Assembly: GCA_002700865.1 (NCBI GenBank)
Contig: PAFB01000067.1
Coordinates: forward strand, 1 to 35,718
Origin: Rhodospirillaceae bacterium
Lineage (GTDB): Bacteria > Pseudomonadota > Alphaproteobacteria > UBA7985
DNA: 35,718 nt
Direction: 5' to 3'
Shown: positions 28,651 through 35,718 of the stretch, piece by piece
Layout: every line of letters starts with the position of its first letter
Numbering within the stretch: the stretch's first letter is position 1
Notes under the pieces: model-generated
What the model was told of the DNA's origin: nothing
Seen by the model: only the letters and a program-made list of their open reading frames with translations
The model's database searches: none
Made by a program: the position numbers and the translations under genes

Positions 28651-29123
28651 GCCAGAGCAAAGACGATATCAAGGCCGACATGCTGACAAAGGTTGGCAGT
28701 GAAGTTGGTGTGACAGACTGGGTGTTGATCGACCAGCAGCGCATTCAGGATTTTGCAGATGCTACGCTGGATCAGCAATGGATCCACACACAGCCCGAAA
28801 AGGCGGCCCAAGGCCCCTTTGGTGGGACCATTGCACACGGCCTGCTGACGCTGTCGCTGTTGCCGTATTTTGGCGAGCAAGTGGCGTGGATTCCGCGTCC
28901 GGCTATGAGCGTGAACTATGGCTATAACAAAGTGCGCTTTACGGCGCCCTTGCCCTCGGGGTCGCGGGTACGTTCTCGGCTGACTTTGGAGAGTGTGGAA
29001 GACCGCAATGATGGTGGGCTGACAGCGATTATCACCCACAGGATCGAACGCGAAGGCGATTTGATTGCAGACGGCGGGCGCCCTATCGTTGTCGCTGAAA
29101 GCGTTGGCCTGCTTTACTTCTAG
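28647..29123 (+). CDS. MaoC-like dehydratase (hot-dog fold)
   Basis: A 158-residue single hot-dog protein of the MaoC/R-specific enoyl-CoA hydratase family. The hydratase motif is readable as D42-QQWI-H47-TQPEKAAQGPFGGTIAHG, giving the catalytic Asp/His pair and the Gly-rich helix; the later YGYNKVRFTAPLPSG strand is also typical. It should hydrate or dehydrate an acyl-CoA. It is translationally coupled to rodA by an ATGA overlap, placing it in the cell-shape operon, for which there is no obvious biochemical reason. It is followed by a hairpin terminator about 150 bases later. Confidence 0.88.
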   Translation: MSQSKDDIKADMLTKVGSEVGVTDWVLIDQQRIQDFADATLDQQWIHTQPEKAAQGPFGGTIAHGLLTLSLLPYFGEQVAWIPRPAMSVNYGYNKVRFTAPLPSGSRVRSRLTLESVEDRNDGGLTAIITHRIEREGDLIADGGRPIVVAESVGLLYF

Positions 29124-29271
29124 AGCGCTGATTGGCTAACCCTGCGGTTTGTTCCGTGCACCCGTGAGCCTCGTGCCTCTGTGGTGCAACAATCACCAGG
29201 CTGCACCATCGGACCCTTCAGGTGTCGCGTTGACCCGCGAGGCAGCGTTGAGGGAGTCTTGACCAAACGGA

Positions 29272-29300
29272 AAGGGGTCGTTCCGACCCCTTGCTCTTTT
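29272..29300 (+). terminator. Terminator after the rodA-maoC unit
   Basis: AAGGGGTCG (29272-29280) and CGACCCCTT (29284-29292) form a perfect 9-bp stem with a three-base loop, followed by GCTCTTTT. It lies between convergent genes. The minus-strand flank has only a short T-run (TTTCC), so it serves the plus strand best. Confidence 0.75.
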
Positions 29301-29353
29301 CGTCGATCTTTGTGGGATGCACCGCAAGCGTGCAGCTGTGCTGCGAAGCTGGA

Positions 29354-30613
29354 TTACGCCGCCCGCAGGATAAAGGCCGGGATATGCCGCTCGAAGCACT
29401 TTTGCGCTGCTTTGATCGTCTTGGGATCGACCCCGCGGGCTTTGGCGTCGTCGATTACAGCCTGTAGTGCCGCTTCTTCCTGGTTCTTTTGCACATGGCC
29501 CAGATCGTAAGCGCTGATTTCTTTCTTGGTGAGATCAACGATGGCATCAACCAGCTTTTTGTCCCGCGGCGTGGCGATCATGAAGGCGCGGCCTTCGCGG
29601 CCAGCGCGGCCCGTCCGACCAATGCGGTGCACGTAATCTTCGGCGTTAAACGGCACGTCGAAGTTAAAGACATGGGTGATGTGGTCGATATCGATGCCGC
29701 GTGCGGCAACGTCGGAACAGACCAGAATACTGAGCGTCTCCGTCCGAAACGCTTCCAGCGTTTCCATCCGCTTGGGCTGGCTGAGGTCGCCGTGCATCGG
29801 CGCGGCTGAGAAACCGGCCTTGCGCAGGGTATCGACCACCGCTGAGATATCACGCTTGCGATTACAGAACACGATGGACGATTTGGGCGCTTCCGCCTGT
29901 ACGATGGCGCGCAAGGTTGATTGCTTCTCCCGCTCCTCGCTCGACACTAGAAACGCCTCAACGGTCGTCGCGGTTGAGGAGGCGCGTGCAACTTCGATCT
30001 CTTTTGGATTGCGCAGAAACTTGTCGGCCAGCTTGCGGATCGGTGGTGCCATTGTTGCGGAGAACATCAGCGTTTGCCGCTTGGCCGGTAGCCGACCGAT
30101 GATGGTTTCAATGTCAGGAATGAAGCCCATGTCGAGCATCCGGTCCGCTTCATCGATCACCAGGACGGTCACGTCCATGGGCATCACCGAGCCCCGCTCA
30201 ATCAGGTCGAGCAGGCGTCCGGGCGTCGCGATCAGCACGTCAACGCCGCGGGTCAGGATGGCTTCCTGCTCCTTCATGGACTCGCCGCCGATCAGCAAGG
30301 CCATCGAGAGGCGATGGTTGGTGCCATACATTTCAAAGTTTTCGGCAATCTGCGCCGCCAGTTCCCGGGTGGGGGACAGGATCAGCGAACGCGGCATACG
30401 CGCTCTCGCCTGACCTTCGGCCAGAATATCGATCATCGGTAGGGTAAAGCCGGCGGTTTTGCCCGTGCCGGTCTGCGCAACGCCAAGCACGTCACGGCCC
30501 ATTAACACAGCGGGTATCGCTGCCTTTTGGATGGGGGTAGGGGTCTCGTACCCCATTGAGGCTACTGCCTGCTGCAGGCCATCAGAGAGGCCTAAATCTG
30601 CAAATTCATTCAT
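29354..30613 (-). CDS. DEAD-box ATP-dependent RNA helicase (RhlE-like)
   Basis: RNA remodelling helicase of 419 residues. The Q motif (YETPTPIQKAAIP), motif I AQTGTGKT at 46-53, motif Ib TPGR, motif II DEAD at 154-157, motif III SAT at 185-187 and motif VI HRIGRTGRAGR are all present. The C-terminal tail after the core is short and lacks the long basic extension of many RhlE/CsdA proteins. Several such helicases exist per genome in proteobacteria and act in ribosome assembly, RNA decay or cold adaptation; the exact role cannot be assigned. The ATG at 30613 lacks a clear ribosome binding site. Confidence 0.93.
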   Translation of the reverse strand: MNEFADLGLSDGLQQAVASMGYETPTPIQKAAIPAVLMGRDVLGVAQTGTGKTAGFTLPMIDILAEGQARARMPRSLILSPTRELAAQIAENFEMYGTNHRLSMALLIGGESMKEQEAILTRGVDVLIATPGRLLDLIERGSVMPMDVTVLVIDEADRMLDMGFIPDIETIIGRLPAKRQTLMFSATMAPPIRKLADKFLRNPKEIEVARASSTATTVEAFLVSSEEREKQSTLRAIVQAEAPKSSIVFCNRKRDISAVVDTLRKAGFSAAPMHGDLSQPKRMETLEAFRTETLSILVCSDVAARGIDIDHITHVFNFDVPFNAEDYVHRIGRTGRAGREGRAFMIATPRDKKLVDAIVDLTKKEISAYDLGHVQKNQEEAALQAVIDDAKARGVDPKTIKAAQKCFERHIPAFILRAA

Positions 30614-30763
30614 GAAGGGAGGGTTGCCAAAAAGGCCCTAAACCGTGAAGGATCCGACGTGGTAAACGGAAAAACAGCATGACAACCGCGGATCAAATAA
30701 GGGGTCCTCATGCCTGATCGTACTATATACGTTTTTTCGCCCTTTTTCGCAAGGAATGCTGGC

Positions 30764-31468
30764 ATGAGCCACACCGTTGCATTTTTTCCCGGTCTGCTGT
30801 GTGACGACAGGCTGTTTGAAGCGCAGTCGCGTGCCTTGGTCGCGGACGGATATGAGGCCTACGTCGCGGATTTCAGCGCGGCTCACCACGAGTCACTTGA
30901 GGCTATGGCGCTGGACGCTCTCGCCGACCTTCCTGACCGCTTTTCCCTGGTGGCGTTGTCGATGGGGGGTTACGTCGCGCTAAAGGTGATCGAGCTTGTG
31001 CCGCATCGGGTGGAGCGGCTGGCGCTGCTGGATACCAATGCCCGCGCGGACGCGCCGGAGGCGGCTGCCCGCCGTCGCGGGTTGCTGGCCTTATCGGAAA
31101 AGGGCAATTTCAAGGGCGTGACCCCGCGCCTGCTGCCCCTTTATCTGCACGAAAACAGCCTGCAGCAGCCAGCGCTGACAGCGGCTGTGATGGACATGGC
31201 GGAGAGCTTGGGGCCAGAGGTCTTTAAGCGGCAGCAAGCGGCAATCCTCGGGCGTGCTGATCAGCGCGATATGCTGGCAGGCTTCGACGCTCCTGTGCTG
31301 GCCCTGTGCGGGCGACAGGATCAGGTTACGCCGCTGTCTCTGAGTGAAGAAATTGCTGCAATTGCCCCGCAAGGAGAACTGGTGGTGATCGAAGACTGTG
31401 GGCACCTGTCCACGATGGAAAGCCCGGAAACTGTCACCCAGGCCCTGCGGGCATGGCTCCAAAAATAA
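30764..31468 (+). CDS. Alpha/beta-fold hydrolase
   Basis: A 234-residue hydrolase of the alpha/beta fold. The oxyanion region is HTVAFFPGLLCDDRLFEAQ, the nucleophile elbow is LSMGG with S66, the acid is Asp in ALCGRQDQVTP, and the base His is in EDCGHLSTMESPE. Substrate is unknown; the short lid suggests a small ester or lactone, which is inference. ATG 30764 is chosen because AAGGA at 30751-30755 is 8 bases upstream; the in-frame ATG at 30710 would overlap AT-rich promoter-like sequence. It is divergent from the helicase gene. Confidence 0.88.
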   Translation: MSHTVAFFPGLLCDDRLFEAQSRALVADGYEAYVADFSAAHHESLEAMALDALADLPDRFSLVALSMGGYVALKVIELVPHRVERLALLDTNARADAPEAAARRRGLLALSEKGNFKGVTPRLLPLYLHENSLQQPALTAAVMDMAESLGPEVFKRQQAAILGRADQRDMLAGFDAPVLALCGRQDQVTPLSLSEEIAAIAPQGELVVIEDCGHLSTMESPETVTQALRAWLQK

Positions 31469-31473
31469 TAACA

Positions 31474-31500
31474 GGAGAGGACGAACCTGTCGTCCTCTCC
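31474..31500 (-). terminator. 11-bp perfect hairpin between convergent genes
   Basis: GGAGAGGACGA (31474-31484) pairs perfectly with TCGTCCTCTCC (31490-31500) across a 5-base loop. On the minus strand it is followed by TGTTATTATTTTT, so it best terminates the EF-hand gene, 83 bases after its stop. On the plus strand, 6 bases after the hydrolase stop, it lacks a T-tract but is preceded by AAAAATAATAA. Confidence 0.75.
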
Positions 31501-31582
31501 CGTATCTGACATAAACCGCGGCAAAAGGGGAGCGCACCCGCTGGTTTAAGTCGAACCAAAGTTGGCTTAGTCGCGACCCGAC

Positions 31583-32095
31583 TTAGGCGTCGCGCAGCGC
31601 TTCCAGCGCTGGGCGAAGTTCACTGCGGGTCAAGGTGCCCGAGTTGTCGGTATCAAGGTCGTTAAAGGATGCCGTAATCTGCGCCTGAACGTCATCCCAG
31701 GTCATGCCATAGACAAAGCCGTTTTCGCCAAGGAAGGCCTTAACGACGCGAGGAGCCTTTCGCTTGCCTTTGTCCCGGCCCTTGCCTTTGACTTTGTCCT
31801 TAAGCTTGCCACCGCGACCCGCTTTTTCACCGGCGTCGGCCATTTCTTCGTCAGCATCGGCCTGGCCCCGCATGCCGCGGCTTGGGATGGCGTCGACTTC
31901 AGCTTGGCTCAACACGCCGTCACTGTCGCTATCGATGCGGGTGAACATACGCTCGGCATTTTCTAGAACGCGCTCGACGGTGACGCTGCGGTCTTTGCCG
32001 GAGTCAGCCTGTGCTTGCTGTGCGACGGAAAGGGACGCAACAGTGCCGGTGGTGAGGAGAACGGCAGATGCAGCCAGAATAAGTTTCGTGTTCAT
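31583..32095 (-). CDS. Exported EF-hand calcium-binding protein
   Basis: A 170-residue protein with an N-terminal signal peptide (MNTKLILAASAVLLTT, likely cleavage near AQA at 28-30) and two canonical EF-hand loops: D55-S-D-S-D59-G-V-L-S-Q-A-E66 and D148-T-D150-N-S-G-T-L-T-R-S-E159. Between them is a strongly basic Lys/Gly/Arg stretch (about 92-116) with acidic residues just before it. It should bind calcium in the periplasm or outside the cell; partner and role are unknown. The ATG has GGAGG about 8 bases upstream. It stands alone on the minus strand. Confidence 0.85.
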   Translation of the reverse strand: MNTKLILAASAVLLTTGTVASLSVAQQAQADSGKDRSVTVERVLENAERMFTRIDSDSDGVLSQAEVDAIPSRGMRGQADADEEMADAGEKAGRGGKLKDKVKGKGRDKGKRKAPRVVKAFLGENGFVYGMTWDDVQAQITASFNDLDTDNSGTLTRSELRPALEALRDA

Positions 32096-32269
32096 TGTTC
32101 GGTTCCTCCGAAAACATGTGGATGGCTCGCGGTTTTTGGGTGCGCTTGAGCCGGATGAAGAGAGTGGAGGCGACTGGTGTTTGCCGCCTTCGTGGATGTT
32201 TTACGCAGCCACGGTCTCGTTCATCCCCGGAGGACAAAGATTTTTTTCAAATAAGTTGGATTTTTCTGC

Positions 32270-34279
32270 TCAGACGTCGATTTCTTCGACGACGTAAGCG
32301 GCATTTTCCTGAATGAATTCAAAGCGTTTTTCAGCTTTTTTGCCCATCAGATCCTCAACCAGTTCTTTGATGGATTTTCCGGCAGCCAAGCCCGCAGCAG
32401 CATCCGCAAGCGTCACCCGCTCCATCTGACGGGTCGCTGGATCCATGGTTGTTTCGCGCAATTGTTTGGGCATCATCTCGCCCAAGCCCTTAAACCGGCT
32501 GATTTCAACGTTGGCATTGGCGCGGAATTCGTTTGCGAGAATATGGTCCTTGTGCCGATCGTCCCGCGCATAGAATGACTTGCCGCCATGGCTCAGCCGA
32601 TAAAGGGGCGGCACGGCGAGGAACAGGCGGCCTGCTTCGATGATTTGGGGGTAAGTGCGATAGAAAAAGGTCATCAACAGCGAGGCAATGTGAGCGCCAT
32701 CGACGTCAGCGTCGGTCATGATCACAACGCGCTCGTAGCGCAAGTTCTCGATATCGGCAGATTTCCCATCAAAACCGAGCGCCTGGGCCAGATCGGCCAG
32801 CTCCTGATTGCCGCGCAACTTGTCCGCGCTGGCTGAAGCCACGTTCAGGATTTTTCCGCGCAAAGGCAAAATCGCCTGGGTTTCGCGGCGGCGGGCCTGC
32901 TTGGCTGAGCCGCCGGCAGAGTCGCCCTCAACCAGAAACAGTTCAGTGCCCTCCGGCGAGTTACGGGAGCAATCGGTCAGCTTTCCGGGCAGGCGAAGGC
33001 GCTTGGTAACCGACTTACGCGCGGTTTCCTTTTCTGCTTTTTTGCGCAGGCGCTCTTCCATGCGCAGAATGATGCTGTCGAGCAACGCCTTCGCTGCGGG
33101 GCCATTGCCCGCGAGCCAGTGTTCAAAGTGCTCTTTCAGGGCCTGGTCAACCAGCCGAGAGGCTTCAGGACTGCCCAGCCGCTCCTTTGTCTGGCCCTGG
33201 AACTGGGGTTCGGGAATGAAGCACGACAGGACAGCTTGCGCGCCGCCCAGAACGTCATCGGCGGTGATCGAAGCCGCCTTCTTGTTACCCGCCATTTCAC
33301 CGTAGGTGCGCAAAGCCCGGGTGAGACCCGTCCGCAAACCGTTCTCATGAGTACCGCCCTGCGGCGTCGGGATGGTGTTGCAGTAGGAGGTCAGGCTGGC
33401 TTCGCCCGTGCCCTCGTCGTCAGGCCAGGCCAAAGCCCATTCCACTTTGCCGCCCGAGCCATTGAGATCAGCGCGCCCGTCGAACAGGGACTCGCCGATC
33501 AGCGCTTGCGGGCCCAATTGTTCGCGCAGAAAGTCACCCAGTCCGCCCGGAAAATGGAACACCGCCTCGGTTGGGGTTTTGTCACCGTCCTTGATAAGTT
33601 CTTCTGCGCAGGCCCAGCGGATTTCAACGCCGCGTTCCAGATAGGCCTTCGACCGCGCCATCTTGAACAGCGTTGCCGGTTTAAAGCTGTGCTTGTGGTT
33701 GAAAATCTCTTCATCGGGTTTGAACTGTACTGAGGTACCGCGCCGGTTGGGGGCGGAGCCGATTTTTGTGAGCTTTGAGGTTGCCAGCCCGCGCGAGAAA
33801 GACTGCGACCATAGGGTTTTATCACGCGCGACTTCGACCGTGAGGCTCTCCGACAGCGCATTAACAACGGAAATACCAACCCCGTGCAGGCCGCCGGAAG
33901 TGGCGTAGTTCTTGCCGCTGAATTTACCCCCGGAGTGCAGGGTGGTCATGATGACCTCCAACGCTGATTTATCGCGGTACTTGGGGTGCGGATCGACGGG
34001 GATGCCGCGACCGTTGTCCATGACCTTGACGGAGCCGTCGGCCAGCATCTCCACTGATATACGTGTTGCGTGACCGGCAACCGCCTCATCGACAGAGTTG
34101 TCGAGGATTTCAGCCATCAGGTGGTGATAGGCGCGCTCATCCGTGCCGCCGATGTACATGCCGGGGCGTTTTCGGACGGGTTCGAGACCTTCGAGGACTT
34201 CGATATCCTTGGCTGTATAGCCAGTGGCTTTCTTGGTCTGTTCGTCGGAAACGGAGAAAAGGTCCGTATCAGCGGCCAT
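32270..34279 (-). CDS. parE: DNA topoisomerase IV subunit B
   Basis: ATPase subunit of topoisomerase IV, which unlinks daughter chromosomes. The 669-residue protein has the GHKL ATPase domain (EILDNSVDEAVAG, DNGRGIPVD, GLHGVG), the transducer, and the TOPRIM domain with EGDSAGGSAKQARRR and DADVDGAHI, ending in the C-terminal GyrB-like MKGLGEM-type region (RFKGLGEMMPKQL). It lacks the extra insert and length of GyrB, and KILNVASASADKL is ParE-like. ATG 34279 is the likely start although the ribosome binding site is weak. No strong terminator is seen after its stop. Confidence 0.93.
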   Translation of the reverse strand: MAADTDLFSVSDEQTKKATGYTAKDIEVLEGLEPVRKRPGMYIGGTDERAYHHLMAEILDNSVDEAVAGHATRISVEMLADGSVKVMDNGRGIPVDPHPKYRDKSALEVIMTTLHSGGKFSGKNYATSGGLHGVGISVVNALSESLTVEVARDKTLWSQSFSRGLATSKLTKIGSAPNRRGTSVQFKPDEEIFNHKHSFKPATLFKMARSKAYLERGVEIRWACAEELIKDGDKTPTEAVFHFPGGLGDFLREQLGPQALIGESLFDGRADLNGSGGKVEWALAWPDDEGTGEASLTSYCNTIPTPQGGTHENGLRTGLTRALRTYGEMAGNKKAASITADDVLGGAQAVLSCFIPEPQFQGQTKERLGSPEASRLVDQALKEHFEHWLAGNGPAAKALLDSIILRMEERLRKKAEKETARKSVTKRLRLPGKLTDCSRNSPEGTELFLVEGDSAGGSAKQARRRETQAILPLRGKILNVASASADKLRGNQELADLAQALGFDGKSADIENLRYERVVIMTDADVDGAHIASLLMTFFYRTYPQIIEAGRLFLAVPPLYRLSHGGKSFYARDDRHKDHILANEFRANANVEISRFKGLGEMMPKQLRETTMDPATRQMERVTLADAAAGLAAGKSIKELVEDLMGKKAEKRFEFIQENAAYVVEEIDV

Positions 34280-34413
34280 AGGAGCACGATCCCTGTCTGA
34301 AATGGTTGTTCAGTATCTGTTCGCCTTTATCCACTTTATGCGGTCATAGCGCAAGCTGACTTTCCCGTCTCATTTGTTTGGCGCGGAGCAGGACGGGCGC
34401 TGACCTGAGAAAC

Positions 34414-34443
34414 AAAAAAGGGCCGCCCGATTGGGCGACCCTT
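34414..34443 (-). terminator. Rho-independent terminator after glnA
   Basis: On the minus strand AAGGGTCGCCC, a short AATC loop, then GGGCGGCCCTT (one G-T type mismatch in the stem) and six T. It begins about 30 bases after the glnA stop. Confidence 0.88.
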
Positions 34444-34472
34444 GTTTTGGGAGCAAGCTAAGCTTGGGTGGC

Positions 34473-35718
34473 TTAGCAGGAGTAGTACATTTTGAATTCG
34501 ACCGGGTGTGGAGCGAATTCGTATTCGATGACTTCTTCCATCTTCAGCTCGATGTATGCGTCGATCTGGTCCTTGGTGAAGACGCCGCCTTCGAGCAGGA
34601 ATTCGTAGTCTGCCTTCAGGCTGTCCAGCGCTTCGCGCAGGGAACCACAAACCGTTGGAATGTCCTTCAGTTCCTCTTCAGACAGCTCGTAAAGATCTTC
34701 GTCACGCGCTGCGCCCGGATCGATCTTGTTCTTGATGCCATCAAGGCCAGCCATCAGCATGGCGGAGAAGCACAGGTACGGGTTCGCGGTTGGATCCGGG
34801 AAGCGGATTTCCATGCGCTTTGCCTTTGGCGAGGAGCCGAAAGGAATACGACAGGACGCGGACCGGTTACGCGCGGAGTACGCCAGCAGAACTGGTGCTT
34901 CGAAACCCGGGACCAGACGCTTGTAGGAGTTGGTCGATGGGTTGGTGAAGGCGTTCAGTGCTTTAGCGTGCTTCAGGATGCCGCCAATGTACCACAGAGC
35001 TTCCTGGGACAGGCCAGCGTACTTGTCGCCAGCGAACAGAGGCTGTCCGTCTTTCCAGATCGACTGGTGACAGTGCATGCCGGTGCCGTTGTCGCCCTGA
35101 ACAGGCTTGGGCATGAAGGTCGCAGACTTGCCGTAGGAGGCAGCGACGTTGTGCACGACATACTTGTACAGCTGCAGTTTGTCAGCCACGCGGGTCAGGT
35201 GGTCAAAGGTCATGCCCAACTCATGCTGAGCCGGCGCCACTTCGTGGTGGTGCTTGTCCATGTCCACACCCATGGCGAGCAGGGTTGAGGTCATTTCAGC
35301 GCGAATGTCGCCGGACTGGTCAACGGGGTTTACTGGGAAGTAACCGCCCTTGACGCCTGGACGGTGGCCCATGTTGCCGCCTTCCATTTCGTCGCCGGAT
35401 GCGTAAGGGCCTTCTTCGGAGTAAAACTCAAAGAAAGAGCGGTTCATCTCAACGGAGAAACGCACGTCGTCGAACATGAAGAACTCGGCTTCTGGACCGA
35501 AGAATACGTCCGTACCGATGCCGGAATCCTTAACCAGCTGCTCAGCCTTCTTCGCGGTGCCGCGAGGATCGCGCTCGTACAGTTCGCCGGTGATCGGGTC
35601 TTTTACATCGCAAAAGATGATCAGCTGTGGCTGGGCCGTAAACGGATCCATGACAGCGGTTTCCATGTCCGGAACCAACAGCATGTCGGACTCGTTGATG
35701 GCCTTCCAGCCAGCAATC
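34473..35718 (-). CDS. glnA: Glutamine synthetase type I, 3' part (5' end outside the window)
   Basis: Makes glutamine from glutamate, ammonia and ATP. About 415 codons are present; the frame runs open through the right edge ([12 protein letters not shown]), so the ATG at 35684 is internal and roughly the first 50 residues are missing. GSI motifs seen include FFGPEAEFF, the [12 protein letters not shown] metal/substrate region, and [13 protein letters not shown]. The region [10 protein letters not shown] corresponds to the adenylylation loop with its target Tyr, so control by GlnE is likely. The C-terminus ends EFKMYYSC. glnB would be expected upstream, beyond the window. Confidence 0.96.
   Translation of the reverse strand, partial: IAGWKAINESDMLLVPDMETAVMDPFTAQPQLIIFCDVKDPITGELYERDPRGTAKKAEQLVKDSGIGTDVFFGPEAEFFMFDDVRFSVEMNRSFFEFYSEEGPYASGDEMEGGNMGHRPGVKGGYFPVNPVDQSGDIRAEMTSTLLAMGVDMDKHHHEVAPAQHELGMTFDHLTRVADKLQLYKYVVHNVAASYGKSATFMPKPVQGDNGTGMHCHQSIWKDGQPLFAGDKYAGLSQEALWYIGGILKHAKALNAFTNPSTNSYKRLVPGFEAPVLLAYSARNRSASCRIPFGSSPKAKRMEIRFPDPTANPYLCFSAMLMAGLDGIKNKIDPGAARDEDLYELSEEELKDIPTVCGSLREALDSLKADYEFLLEGGVFTKDQIDAYIELKMEEVIEYEFAPHPVEFKMYYSC

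Noticed and set aside
32096-32269. A short upstream ORF (MNETVAA) in the EF-hand gene leader on the minus strand, after GGGG
   Set aside because: Seven codons, no amino acid bias and no associated structure; too little to call.

Overview
The window looks like a stretch of core chromosome from an alphaproteobacterium. The evidence is a tmRNA of the permuted, two-piece type at the left edge, a serC leader-type hairpin in front of a serC-serA pair, the hflK-hflC-degP block, miaA next to ilvB-ilvN, an adrenodoxin/FdVI-type ferredoxin, and GC-rich coding sequence. I cannot fix the order from sequence alone. No tRNA or rRNA genes, insertion sequences, prophage genes, CRISPR arrays or toxin-antitoxin pairs are visible.

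Layout, left to right. (1) 1-2 kb: the acceptor piece of tmRNA on the minus strand with its promoter, then thyX and a CPBP-family membrane protease on the plus strand. (2) 2-6.1 kb: hflK, hflC and a DegP-type periplasmic protease, a membrane and envelope protein quality-control block with a clear terminator after hflC and another after degP. (3) 6.1-12.6 kb: miaA, then branched-chain amino acid synthesis: ilvB-ilvN (acetolactate synthase), ilvC and leuA. A short leucine-rich reading frame lies in the ilvC-leuA gap and may be an attenuation leader. (4) 12.6-13.35 kb: a structured, partly AT-rich intergenic region followed by a [2Fe-2S] ferredoxin. (5) 13.6-18.3 kb: a LysR-type regulator, then serC-serA-serB, the complete three-step phosphorylated serine pathway in translationally coupled genes, preceded by the leader hairpin. 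(6) 18.4-20.8 kb: an FAD-linked D-lactate/glycolate-type dehydrogenase, convergent with an AEC-family transporter. (7) 21-22.4 kb: a corrinoid-binding protein overlapping a DUF1638 protein, probably part of a one-carbon methyl-transfer system. (8) 22.5-29.1 kb: the cell-shape cluster mreB-mreC-mreD-mrdA(PBP2)-rodA, with a MaoC-type hot-dog protein coupled to its end. (9) 29.3-35.7 kb: mostly minus strand: a DEAD-box helicase, an EF-hand lipoprotein-like/exported protein, parE and the 3' part of glnA, plus one plus-strand alpha/beta hydrolase.

Most of the genes are ordinary housekeeping, and I found no convincing new defence or mobile system. The parts worth a second look are small: the leucine-rich leader before leuA, the serC leader, the dyad in front of the LysR gene, the structured region before the ferredoxin, the corrinoid/DUF1638 pair, and the MaoC gene in the rod-shape operon. 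Names of protein families come from motif recognition by eye; no database search was run.
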